A stretch of 64,000 bases of DNA, taken from contig CM019716.1 in the NCBI GenBank assembly GCA_009760885.1, forward strand, positions 1,032,001 through 1,096,000, read 5' to 3'. The notes beneath the pieces were generated by a model that saw only the letters and a list, made by a program, of their open reading frames with translations, made no database searches and was not told the origin of the DNA. This document shows positions 13,001 through 27,191 of this stretch, in pieces; the first letter of the stretch is position 1, and each line of letters begins with the position of its first letter. The position numbers were made by a program, and so were the translations under genes. The DNA comes from Achatina immaculata (Eukaryota; Mollusca; Gastropoda; Stylommatophora; Achatinidae).

Positions 13001-16000
13001 AAACTAACTAACAGTTCACATCCTGCTCAATCAAACTTTACATAATGAATTTACAGTCATAATGAATCTCAAGCTACTAATCAATCTAATCCTTATAATC
13101 ATAATATTCTACGTAAGAGTTTGGTCCTTAAATAAACTACAATTCCTATTCCTAAATCTTGCCGAAGATTCTATCTCGTGGAAGGATAAAAATCTTGATT
13201 AAAACATTTCTGTCTGTGCAAAAATTACCTGTTTATGACCTTGGATAATACACTAAAAACAACAATCCTATTTTAAACGTTTCTGTAACTAAAAATAACG
13301 AATTAAACAAGCATGTCCTAAATAACTTTAGTTAGCTGTAAAAAATCCCGTGTCTGGACATGGCAACAAATGGCCTTCAGCATGTCAAACCTGACCTATA
13401 GTTGACCTGTACTTTAGAAAAAAAATACCTAAAAGAGCTAACCACTACGTCAATCTACTAAATAAATCCTGGTTAACTCCTCCTATAACGTTAAATACAA
13501 GAACAGAATCCCAGAATTAAGGAATTCCAGAAAGAAGAAATTCTGTTACAACATATGTCTATGAGACCTGGACACTTAACAAAACAGCTGAGAAACACGT
13601 AAATGCCTTTGAATGTAAATGCTACAGAAGAGTTCTTCAAATATCGTTGACACACACAAAAAAGAACAAATATATCCATACTACAAGTACTTAATGTTGA
13701 AGAAGGCTGGCTAGAAAAGAGAATGAAACAGAGAAAACTTAAATATTTTGGACACATTAAACGTCATGATAATATAGAGAAGACCGTCTTGGAAGGGTAC
13801 ATAATGGGAAAAAGAAAGAGAGGAAGACCAAAGCGAAGATGGCTGCAAGACATCGTTGATGATCTGCAAATGGATGCATCAGCAGCAGGCCATCTTGCTC
13901 ACAACCGAGAGGCATACAGAAGTGTTGTTAGGGAGGCAAAGTTCCGCAAGGGACATGCAAATGAATGATGAATGAATGATGATGCTGAAGTTGAAAAATG
14001 ACATTTTTTTAAAACACACACTTATTTTGGACATATTAAACGTCATGAGAATTTAGAGAAGACCGTCTTGGAAGTATAGATAAAAAGAAGGAGGGGAAGA
14101 CCAAAGCGAAGATGGCTGCAAGACATCGTTGATGATCTGCAAATGGATGCACCAGCAGCAGGGCATCTTGCTTACAACCGAGAGGCCTACAAGAGAGTTG
14201 TTAGGGAGGCAAAGTTCCTCAATGGACATGCAAATGACTGACTAACTGACAGGTTCTAAAGTGGTTTACTAATCCGGTGGTATCGGGATCAGTCCCAGCA
14301 GCTGGTATACCGAAAGATACTCTGGGATTGACCCAGCCTCTAAAGATGGGCACCAGAGAAATATGGGAAGGTATAGCGGCCAGACGTGATACATAACATA
14401 TCACACTTTCATGGAAATACGGGCCTAACACCGTATTCCTCAATATGTCTTAATGGCATGGAAACGGGGAATTTACATTTTTACAGATTCTGAAGTGTCG
14501 TCTTTATACCATCCTTTTCTTTTCAGCCATCTTCGTCTCTTCCAAAACATAAACTCACCTGGATGTTAGAGCTCCGAGGTTCTCCCCAGTTTATGGTCAA
14601 AACTGGGTCTGTAGGTAAGGCGTTGGCCACGAAGGTCAAGTTTACAACAGCGGGTGGGTGGTAGAGGGAGTAGTCGTACACCACACAGCCAACAGCTCCC
14701 ACTCCCACGCGGATGAGAATCTTCAAGCTGATCGAGATTGTTCCTGTGATGGGGTGTTTTATAGTCTGAGAGTACTTGTGTTGGGATGTTTTACAACTTT
14801 GAGAGTATGTGTGATAGGACACTTTACAAAAGTTTGAGATTACTTGTGAGGCTGGCTAGAATGGATGAAAATGACTGGGTCTTCCTTTGATGATGATTAT
14901 GAATGGTAATTTTTATGATGAGAATTTTATTGTGTTTTAATAATGATTACATTTTTTCCCAAGATTATGTATGATGAATACAACAGATTAGAATGTAAAG
15001 CTTTTTAATCGCAGTGTTGTTGTTGTTGTTGGTGTTGGTGGTGGTGGTGTGGTGGTGGTGGTGGTGATGTTGGTGGTGGTGGTGTTGGTGGTGGTGGTGG
15101 TGGTGGTGGTGGTGGTGGTGATGGTGTTCGTGGTGGTGGTGGTGGTGGTGGTGGTGGTGTTGGTGATGGTGTTGGTGGTGGTGTTGGTGGTGGTGTTCGT
15201 GGTGGTGGCGTTGGTGGTGTTTGGTGGTGATGGTGATGGTGATGGTGTTGGTGGTGTTGGTGTTGGTGGTGTTGGTGGTGGTGGTGTTTGGTGGTGGTGG
15301 TGTTGGTGGTGGTGGTGCGGTGGCGGTAGAAAAGAATTAAGAAACACGTGGTTATCTGCGGCTAACTCTTCTTTTGAAAAGAAAATTTTACGTCTAGCAC
15401 AGTGATTATCAAACGTTTAGGGTTGTGGCCTCCTTGGCTCCAAGACCTTGCCCCTGGTGCCCCCAAAAACTTTAAAAACAATTGTTCACTCAGTTGAATC
15501 TTTTGCACTTTATGTTACTACGTGGCCCAAGTATATCAAATCTTTGAATCCCATCCTTTGTTTTGTAGACAAAGATTACCAAATTTACTAGAAAGAATAG
15601 AATGGTTTTACTTTGCTAAACTATTAGCTTTATCCAGAGCCTCAGTGCAGGGTTCGAACCCATATCTTACCTGCGGCATTGCTGAACTTGGCCACCACAG
15701 GATAGAGGGCTCCATCATGATACTCGTGGTTGAAGGTCTGAGACCCTGCCCACTCCGTGCTTGGAGGCTGATTGTAGGTGTCAATGATCATATCTCCGTA
15801 GTCTATGGAAACAGTGACGTCAGAGCCAGCGTCCATGTCGAAAGTGAATACGATAATTTCGTCGCTGAGTAAGGGAAACAAACAAATGTATTCAGTTTGC
15901 ATGCACCCTGCAGGGTGTTACATCCCCTGTTCAAAGAAAATACGAGAGATGATTGATAAGTTTCCGGCCTAAGGTACAACGGATTATTTGTGGACAACTT

Positions 16001-17236
16001 TTTGGGTTATTTCTCAACATAGTCCCATTGCTAACTTATGCACTTAGTCCAGCGATCCTAGAGCATACGGATCCCTGCTTTGTAAAAGTCAGCATCTTGT
16101 GCCAGTAGGAAATGGTCTACAGCATGAATGACGTCATCATCTGAAGCAAATTTGCGACCACTGAGCTCCTTTTTGAGTTTGGTAAACAGGTAATAGTCCG
16201 AAGGGGCCAAATCTGGGGAATAAGTAGGATATTCAAGAAGATGGAACCCGCATTCATGAATGGCAGCCATTGTTACCGCCGACTTGTGAACTGGAGCATT
16301 GTCTTGATGAAAGATGACTCTTCTCGTCATCTTCCCTCCACGCTTTTCCTTCAATTTGGCTCGCAGTTGCTTCACAAGATTAGTGTAATCGGCCCTGGTG
16401 ACCGTTCTGCTCTTTCGAAAATAGTCTACCTTCAGAATCCCAAAAGATGAAAGCAATCACTTTGCCTGCAGACAGAACCACCTTTGCTTTCTTTGGAGGT
16501 TGGGATTCATGATGTTTCCACTGCTGTGACTGTTCTTTGGTTTTTGGTTGAAAATTATTAACCCAAGTCTCATCCATAGTCACAAATTGCTGAAGAAACT
16601 TTTCAGGATATGCAGAAAAATGGCCAAGATGGTCTCTTGACATGTTGAGACACTGTCGTTTGTGATCAACTCCAAGAAGTTTCGGGACCCATCAAGCAGA
16701 GACCTTTGTCATTTGAAGATCATTGTGAATAATGGCATGAACACGTTCCTGGGAGATGGCCAGCTCAGTAGCAATGTACCGCTCAGTTAGTCGTCGATCC
16801 TCCATTATAATGTCATGGATTCTTCCGGTGGTTTCATTGGTGGTTACCCTTCTTGGTCTTCCTGGACGGGGATCATCTTCCAGACTCCCCCTTCCATGTT
16901 TGAATTCAGCTGCCAATCTCTTCAGTGTGCTGTAAGAAGGGGCACTCTCCCCTAGAGTCTCCACCATATCCTCATGGATCTCAATCGATGATAAGCCCTT
17001 GATGCAGAGGTAGCGAATGACTGCTCGATGAGAAATGTTATCCATTTCTCAGTTTCTGCCACCCCTTACCACTTTAGTAGCCTGTAAAAAAATGGTTGCA
17101 GTTAATTTCTTGAAACTTGGTGTTTGATCTTACATTCACCTGATCTACAAATGCACCTAATATCAACCGTATGTTTCAAGTATTTGTACCTTAGGCCGCG
17201 AATTTATCAATCAACCCTCGTATTTTGACGAGAGAC

Positions 17237-17275
<39 letters not shown>

Positions 17276-20200
17276 GGGAGGGAGGGAGTGACGAATAAAG
17301 AGATGCTTTATTTGGTTATATTGAATTTTGGTACAGTATAAATCACAATAATCACCTGGCTATGTTTAAAACATCAAAATATAATGCACCTCGCTTAAAT
17401 AATCTTACCTGGTCGTATTAAGCGTGCTGCTTATAAAGGTAGGATTGACAATCGCTGTCAGGATTTTAAAGTCGAGATTGATAGTTTTGTTGCTGACTAG
17501 GTTGCTGGCGGTGATGGTAAGCGGGATCGTGGCTGGTGGTCGACCTGGCTGAAGACTTGATCTACACTGATATTTGTTCACATAGTCGAATGCTGAATAT
17601 AAAATTATAATTGTAACCAGAATACAGGTAAAATGCCTCCCCCCTCCTCAATCTTTACAAACTTTTATCTTCGGTCGGTAGAAATTTTTTTAAAATGGAA
17701 CCACGATGGTGAGTCAGCAAGTAACCGCAAATATACTGACGTGATCAATGAAAAAAAATATTAACTCGCCTTTTTTTCATATACAGTCATGCACCGCAAA
17801 ACGTCATGCACCGCAAAACGTCATGCAGCGTAACGTCCTACCGTATATACGTCCGTTTTCCCATATTGTTACTAGCAGACAGATCCTAGCGGAAGTGATC
17901 GAACGTAAACAGCTTTCCGCATACAAAACGTGTATCTCAGTACATATGTAATCCGTAATGGTTACAGTAGACGCTTGTGTCGATGGCTTGTATATGTAAT
18001 ATACTACTGTACCTTCAAACGCTATTTTAATGTCAACGTTCCCCCATGGCTTCAACGGAACTAACGGCAGAGTACTGCACTGTGCATATTCGAACTACCC
18101 ATCAGCCATTGCAAACATATTGTCTTGCACCAGATTATTAGCCTATACACGTTTACAATATATTGTGTCTACAGCACCGTATTAGCCAACTTAACCTATA
18201 CGTTACCTCGCCAGACACGTTAGCTGAAATAGTGGCGGTCAAGCCATGGCTCGCACAAGAAACAAAAACAAAAACTCCCAGGGCTCCTTCAGACTCAGTA
18301 AATAATAGGTACCACGTTTAACGCCCTGGGAAGAAAGAGGAATGACGCCGCTAGCTACGGAGTTTGTGCTGATGGCGACACTAGTCGGTAGTTTCTTGTC
18401 AACTCCTTACTGGACAGCAGAGTACGTATGGTTTGACCGCGTACAATGACGCTTGTTCACAACTCATACTTTTACCTAATGCATATTACCTGAAATCAGC
18501 ACTACATGTGGACCGTATCTCGGTTATTTAGTCAATACTACGATATGTTTACTTAAAAAATGACATTCACACAACGTCCAAAACACATAACTCCCTATTT
18601 CCCAGAATGTATCGTAGACCTATATGAAAACAGATGCCTAAGGAAAATACTCGGCATCAAGTAGAACGAATTCAAGAACAATGCAGAGATAAGACAGATG
18701 AGCGAACAACAACCAGTCTCATGGGTGATCAGGAAAAGGAGATGGACATATGTTGGTCAAGTGATGAGAAGAAACGACCAGAGAATCACAAAACAAGCCA
18801 TCAAGTGGAACACAACAGGCCGAAGAAAAATAGGCAGACCACGGGGACCTCTAAAGAGGACTTTGTTAAGAGAGGTCAAACTAATAGGCATAAAATCCCG
18901 TGATGAGGTTGAAAGACTCGCCGAAAACAGGAAAAACTGGCGAACTACCTTGCGAGCTCTATGTGACGTTTAACGGCACGGGAAGGATATAAGATAAGAT
19001 CGTAGACCTTGTGCAGTTCATGACTGTATTTTGCAGTGATTTGCGATTACTTTGTTAAAACTCCGTCTTTTTATATCATTTATAAAAGCGACTCCCAAAC
19101 TTTCTTGGCCTCCCTTTCTTCTTGTCTCGCAGGTCACACTTTAGGAACCGCTGATATATAAGATCATTCAAAACAATGACAACCCGTATGTTCCTATTAT
19201 CAATGGTACAATATCGATTAATATGTATATGAACAACAAAAAACTCAGACCATACATATAAGTAACAAAAGTGGGACGTGAAATCGAGGTTTTATTTTTT
19301 CAATACTTTTCTAATTTAACAAGTAGAAATTGCGGCAGAGTTCTCAAAGCAACGACACAAACATTAATCCTGTCTTTATCGATGTATAAGAAAGCAAATA
19401 CATGTAAACACACGAAAATTAACAATATATACAAACTTCCTTTGTTGACTACATTCCATTCAGGCGTTGCTTTTTTTCCCGCCTTTATTTTTTGCACTCG
19501 AGTTTAAAAACAAGAAAGTATGAATGCATGTGTTTCTAAACAAATACAATTTTATTTTATTTTTAAAAATGTAAAGCTAAATTTATAACTAATTTCATTG
19601 AATTAGTTTTTTTCCCTGTATGTAGCTCATTTCTCCAAACAATTATTTTGTAAATTAGCGCTAACTCTCCTGGACATTGTAATGGAAGGTGCGATGTCAG
19701 CGCCACCTATAGTCAAAAAGGAAAAAAAAACAGGAAAATCTAGAATTTGGACAAGAAAGAAGTTACAATCTCTGCAGGATGAAAAGTATTAAGTCAGAGT
19801 GTCACCTACTTTGGATACTCTGTCCGTCAAATGTGACTGTGAATGTTATATCTGTACCGGAGTCCCACAACCATTCCAAGTAAAAAGGCTGCCCCTTGCT
19901 AGCTCCCTCATTGAGCATGCGCAAGTTTGTTATGACTTCCTGTACCTTCACTTCGGTTTCGGCGGAGCTTGAACTGACGTTGTTGGCGCACGTGACCGTG
20001 ACGTTGTATGTTCCAGGTGCTCCGTAGCGGTGCCTGGAAATTATTGACAGAGGATCATATTGTGCATTAATGTGCCTGGAAACTGTTGACATAATGTTCT
20101 GCATTGCTATTCCTGGAAAATATTGACAGAACATCACAGTGTGCATAACAAGGCCTGGAACATATTGACAGAATATCGTAATGCGCATAATGATGTCTGA

Positions 20201-20288
20201 AAACTATTATTGATAGAATTTCATAACGTGCAGTAAGGTGCGAGCGTGGCGAAAAGATTCAGAGTACATGAGAGAGGTACTGATGGGG

Positions 20289-20334
<46 letters not shown>

Positions 20335-23300
20335 ACTGTCTGAACTTTTAAGTGCCCAAGGCACATGGGACTTCCACAAGGGTTTCCTACAAACTCCTGT
20401 CTTCGTCCTTATTTCCCGCTCTTGTCCAGGTGAACCTTCTATTACTCAACATCCTCTGTGTTGTTCTACCCCATATCTCATTACTCAACATCCTCTATGT
20501 TGTTCTACTCCGTGTCTCTTATGGTCTAGCCTTACTCCTGTACCCCTGAGGTGCCCATGTCAGTGCCATTTTTGGTCATGAGTTACTAGTCACTTTGAGA
20601 ACATGCCCCAGCCACCGACAGCGTCTTTCTTCAATAATCGAAGTCAACGGTTGAATATTCACTTCTACCAGCTGTGTTTATATCTTATGGCAGTGGTTCC
20701 CAATTAATAAAAGTCTGCAGACCCCCTGCTGTTTCAAAATCCAGGCCACGAACGCCTATACTTTGGGAAATGTCTGCATGGTAGCTATATGCTTCAAATG
20801 AAAAAGAAAATGTTGGTAACTTTTAATGAGTAAACCTTACACTATACTAAAAAAAAGTACAAACGTGGTGAATTTTCAAAACGACAGTAATGTAGTTAAG
20901 TAAAAATAGACACCATTAAGATTCTCACAACAGCCGGACCTCCTGGCACTGAAATATTTGTCAAAGAGGCTGCAAAACCAGGCATATCAGAAAAGCGTGA
21001 AAAACAAAACAAAACAAAACAAAAAATCTTTCCTCCCCACAGAATTCACGGAATCATCGGTCGTTAAAGATTTTAACAATGAAAATTTTAAAAAAGGACA
21101 TTGAATTTTTTCCACGGACCCAAGGGGGTCGGCCCACCACCTGTTGGGAACCACTGTCTTATGGAGTTGGCCTATACATTTAACCTCAATCTTCTGAAGA
21201 AAGTCTTTGCGTTGAAGTGGATTAGCTAAACATTCAGTAAACATTCTGAGAAAAACAACGACTGAAGCGAATGAGCTTTATTTTTAAAGGTTGAAGAATT
21301 GATCACACAAACATATCTGGTATTCTGTCTTATGTCAACAAACAGACAAACAAGCAAAGGAAAAAAAAAACAGATAGATAGATTAACCAATGATAAAGAT
21401 TCATTGAAATAACATTATAATCTCACACACTCTCACTCTCTCTCTCTCTCTCTCTCTTTCTCTCTGCCTCCCTCTCCCTACCTCCTTCCCTCTCCAATTC
21501 TGCATAAAGTATTTGATAACTGTATACCATATGTGGAACAAGCTCAAGGACAGTAGAGAACTGTACTCACGTTCTGCTAGCTCCAGATACAGGTGTGCTC
21601 ACATCGTCGGTCTTCTCTATGCCAGTCTGGTCGCCAAAATTCCACAGGCACGCGTAGTCCGACCCACTGGTCAGTGACATATTGATGACAGTCATCTGAC
21701 CTGAAACTTATGAGTTAAAAAAAAACCTATACGCTTTCCTCGGATAAGTTTCACAACCAAAACTAGTTAAGATTATTCTAGAAATATAGTCTCAGAATTT
21801 CTTGGACATGTCATGGAAAGACAGATGTTAGAGAACTTAGTAACGGCTGGAAAATTCTAGGAGAAAAGAAGGAAAACGGGAGAACAGAAGAAAAATATCT
21901 CTGCGGACTGACCAAGCCGCATGGGAAAAGGAGGGCATTTGAATCGGTAAGAAACGCGAAAGATCGTACAAGATGGAGAAACATGTTCGTCATTGTTATC
22001 CGGCACGACATGTAATGATTGGGTTAGATTTTCTGATCGTTGGATTTCTCTCCCTTCTTCAATGTTCCCTCTGATATGCGCTGGGACACAAACTTCTAGC
22101 ACTTAGCATAGCAGTTTGTAGTTTTTTGTTTGTTTTGTTTTGCACGAGCATCGTAAACTACGACAAAAATTGTCATTGATTGGCGCAGAACTTTGATGCT
22201 AGTGGTTGTTTTGGCTCACAGAGTAGAATTTTTGCTGACAACACTCCAAACCTTAGAGCCGTGTCTCTAACCTGTAGTCAAAGAACAACATTTGGTTCTC
22301 ATGTGGTTCTCAGAGAATTATACAATTATCCGCGGATGCGCTATCGAACTGCTATTAAGTGCCATCTGTTAAAGAAAACCTACCACAGGTCATGGCATTA
22401 TTATATTACACGTAAGATGGTGGTCCACATCTTATACGCAGTTGGAAAAATGATCTTTGAATGTGGAAAATTTGGGAACTACATTGCTCATCTCAGTTCA
22501 GGAATACAGCTTTAGATGAGACTGATTTCTCTCTCACCTCAGTTCAGGAATACAGCTTTAGATGAGACTGATTTCTCTCTCACCTCAGTTCAGGAATACA
22601 GCTTTAGATGAGACTGATTTCTCTCTCACCTCAGTTCAGGAATACAGCTTTAGATGAGACTGATTTCTCTCTCACCTCAGTTCAGGAATACAGCTTTAGA
22701 TGAGGCTGATTTCTCTCTCACCTCAGTCCAGGAATACAGCTTTAGATGAGACTGATTTCTCTCTCACCTCAGTTCAGGAATACAGCTTTAGATGAGGCTG
22801 ATTTCTCTCTCACCTCAGTCCAGGAATACAGCTTTAGATGAGGCTCATGGCAGGAGGAAGATGATCATCACAGTTGTCAAGGCCGGCAAACGTCAAGACC
22901 CTGTCCCATTCTCGGTGTGACCCTCGCAGGTTCGATCTGGCCAGCGGAGTCAAGGTTCGCCATCTTCTTTACTGTGGTGGCGTTCGCCGAGTAGACCGGT
23001 TCTTGGTCTCCGCCACTGGTCATCGCAACAACTGCCAGTTCTACATGATGTCTGAGTTCCAACGTCAGCACGGCGTCGGTTGCTGGGAACCCTATGTTCT
23101 CAGTTTCAGAGGCACAAAGCGTAAATCAACGTAGAACCGATAAGAACGTGAACGCATGATGTCTTTTAAAACACTAACAGCCAAATATGCATTGGCTTTA
23201 GTAGTGCTAGAAATAGCTAGACCTTTAGGGTGTGTGGGGGGAATCACAGACGTTGGCTTTGACAACAAGCCTGGCAAAACAAGGCGATCAGACTTTTTGC

Positions 23301-26300
23301 AATGATCTCTGGAAGGAAACTTATCGCCAGTTTTACTTCCGACTTCAAGGCTGGCTAATTAGTGGACCAGGAGATCCGACATCGCGTTCTCATAGAGATC
23401 CGTCCATACCAGCAGTGTTAAAACAAGCTGATGAACGAGATGTGAATATAAATGTGGTTCTTCGTGGTGGAGCTGAAAAAGAAACTGTTTGCTGGAAGAG
23501 CATCATCTCATCTTCTTCTATATGTTTGAGGGAGATAATGAAAGTAATAAGTAATTTATCGTCGTCATCTATCATCATCTTCATAATATTCATCATATTC
23601 ATGGTTGACAGAATAGCACATTACTAAATCCTAAAACTTAGCACTCGCTACATCATTATTACGCTTCACAGAAAGGAGGGCATTAAGTCACTATAAACGA
23701 GGGTGATTTATTCATTACTGTAAAGGAGGGGTGTTTCATCTATTACTGTAAAGGAGGGGTGTTTCATCTATTACTGTAATGGAGGGATGTTTCATCTATT
23801 ACTATAAATGAGGGGTGATTTATCTACCACTGTAAACGAGAGGCGATTTATCAACCACTGTAAAAGAAAGGTGATTTATCTACCACTGTAAACAATAGGT
23901 GGATTATCTACCACTGTAAACGAGGGTGATTTATTCATTACTGTGAAGGAGGGGTGTTTCATCTATTACTATAAATGAGGGGTGATTTATCTACCACTGT
24001 AAACGAGAGGCGATTTATCAACCACTGTAAAAGAAAGGTGATTTATCTACCATTGTAAACGAGAAGTGATTTATCCGCCATACTATTACTTTGGGGCTCC
24101 TGTTAGGATCTGGAGAGGACTGGGAGCTTTGCCATGTCGACAGGGATCAGGATCTGATGTGACCAACATCCTCGAAAGAAGAAGAAGAAGAAGAAGGAGA
24201 AGAAGAAGAAGAAGATTGTTCCATATCTTGTTTGGTTCTGTTCATTTTATTTACACATTACTATTATTATTATTATTATCATTATTATTATGAATGCCCT
24301 GTGTTATTGTGTAAATTTACCGTAGTCGCACGGTTACAAAAATGTCCAGCTCTATTTCTGAATTTAGCAGCTCTTTTTACAAAAATGAAGTTCAACCAAA
24401 GGCTCAGTTTGCACCCGGAGGTTTAGAAAGTTAATCAGTAACTCAAAACTGATAGCAGTCCTCTTACTTTGTGTCCGGCTCAAAGAGTGGAAGGGTGCAG
24501 ACGATGCATTGTTCTGGAGTCTGGAGGGTTTCCCCCTCTTTTAAGACGGGCCCCAGTTGATTACAGCAGAATAAAAGGGAATCCTGTCATGCTTTAGAGG
24601 CACGCATGGATATGGTGTTAGTGCCCATATTTTCCTTGACCTGTCAGCACACTAGAGGGTGATATGGTCGGTATCACGCCTGGCCGCTTTTCCTTCCCCA
24701 ACTCCAGAAGAAGTCGGGTAACCATTTCTACAGTTGGGTGACTGGAGTGCCTCCGGCCGGATTCGAACCCCCCCCCCCCCCCGACCTTCGCCTTGAGAGA
24801 TCAGTGCACTAACCACTTCATCGCTCAGACACCCTACAGCTGATCAATAAAATAAGGGATCAGAAATTTGATTTTGCATCAGCTCAGAAAATTACTGATG
24901 GGGTGGGGAAGTGGGGGGTATCGTATTTCATAACCTGTCTGACTACGTTTGTGTCCGCAGATTGCAAGACACTGTGAGGCCTTACCTGTAGGGCTGGTAC
25001 TGAGGACAAGGCCAACCACGCTGTCCTGGATGGTGATCTCAGTGTAGTTGCTCTTCTGGCTGACGGCGTTGAAGGTGGTCACGTTCACTAGGTAGGTGCC
25101 CACGGATGAAAAGGAATGAGTTCTGCTTTGATCAAGCGTCATGGTGAACTCGTTTCCGTCTCCGAAGCTCCAGTTGTAGTGGACATTGTTGCCTGGAGAT
25201 CGAAGAACAGAAATGTATTTATTATTTATTTTCTTCTAAAGCAGGAGATAACAGGTGCTAAAAATCTCCACGTCTGTGGTGAGATGCACTCATCAGGGCC
25301 AGCAAGCAAGAACTAGTGAAGGTCTTATCTCTCCATGATTCTCTCAGTAACAGTATGGTAGAGCTGGGAGTGTTCTCCATTGTACAGTAGTGTACCACCT
25401 GGGTCATTTCTGGTAACTTCAAGTAAACCTTGCACATTTATTCACCAACCACCACGTGATCAAGATCTTTGTGATACAGGCATCAAACAACATAAGAATG
25501 CAGCTACAGGGTTATCATATGGTAACAGTACAGTGCTGAATTAAAGTATAAGCTAAACCATCTACACCTTAGGGCCTCAAACTCCGGCGGGCCTCACAAT
25601 ATATATTATTTTATTATTTTTAATAAATGGGCTCTACGCTTTATATATCTTAGAGCCTCATCAAGTCTAAATCCTGCAATGTAGCATAGAGCTTCACCAA
25701 GTCTATATCTTACACTGTAGCTTAGGTCTTCAAGAAGTCTAAATCCTGCACTGTAGCTTACAGCCTCACCAAGTCTAAATTCTGCACTGTACCTTAGGGC
25801 CCCATAAAGTCTAACTCATTCTACACTGTAGCTAAGGACCTCGCCAAGAATAAATCCAGAACTGTATTTTAGGGCCTCGCCAAGCCTAAATCTAGCACGG
25901 CAGCTTAGGACCTAATCAAGCCTACATCCGACACTGTAACTTAGGACCTCATCAAGCCTACATCCGGCACTGCAACTTAGGACCTCATCAAGCCTACATC
26001 CGGCACTGCAACTTAGGACCTCATCAAGCCTACATCCGGCACTGCAGCTTAGGACCTCATCAAGCCTACATCCGGCACTGCAGTAGCAAAAGCACCTCAC
26101 CTGGTGTTAGTGCGGTCTGTCTACGAACCTGATTTGCATCAGCGCCATCGCCTTCAACAATAATGACAATGTCTTCATTGTTCGTCATCTGCCATCATGG
26201 AGCAAAGACCGCCGTACTAGTGTGACTGTACAGTTATCAAGGCTGGAGACAGTCAACATCCTGTATTACGTCTCATTTATGATGTTCCTTGTGCCGGCTC

Positions 26301-27152
26301 TGCCTGGTTGACGAAGTAGGGTTGGCTGTGGTGCTGGTGGAGCAGCCTAGAAGCTTCATTTTTTATGTACACTCCAGATCTTCAAGCTAAGCACAATAAC
26401 AGCCCGAAGCGCAATACAATGTTTGTATTACATGTCCACGGCGTCGGTTGCTAAGTAACATCCTACTCTCCGTTCCAGGGAGATAAAAAAAAATCTCAGT
26501 CACGAGAATATCGATTTGCTCATGCTGTCAACAACCATACCAGACCCATTTACCTGTGTGGGGCTCTACCGTGAAAGTTATCTGGACTCCAGTTATCCCA
26601 AAGAGAGGCCCCGTCACACAAGATGCATTCACGCCCTCTAGGACAACCACTGTGGTTTGTGCCTGCATGACATCAGTCAAAGTCTTACTGGTTGCTGTTA
26701 CTGTCAGCGTGAAGTTCCCAGCGTTCAGGAACGTGAAAGGCAGATGAACCTGGAAAAAAAATCATATCCCATGACATTTGAACCCCCTAATGGGCTTCTT
26801 TAGTGAGAAAATCATTGCAAGGAAAAACGTCACACAACTAGCAAAATGTATAAACAGAATACCAAAAAAAAAAGTGTTCATCCGCTGCTAAACAGAAGCC
26901 CGCCGAAAGAAGCAGCAGATCATGCAACATACAATTCACGCTTGATTACTATTCTGAACTATACAAATGTTGAAAAGTCCACAGATTGTGACCAGCGGAC
27001 TTCGAGACAAAGTATCAATTAAGCGACAGTATACAGTTCTAAGACAGGGCTTGGAGTACGAAATAAGTATCAAGTAGGCGACAGTATAAATAAAGTGTAA
27101 GTGACAGGTACCAATCGTCAAAGCTGGAGAACGCAACTCAAATATTGTCAAA

Positions 27153-27191
<39 letters not shown>

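Noticed and set aside
14988..15405. Poly-Thr and poly-Val frames
   Set aside because: Pure (GGT)n microsatellite.
15400..15490. hAT MITE starting CAGTGATTATCAAACGTTT
   Set aside because: No matching right terminus or 8-bp duplication found.
22877..23071. 64-codon minus-strand frame as a further PKD1-like exon
   Set aside because: Flanking exons already join in phase, no PKD motif is present and the sequence lies in a repeat.
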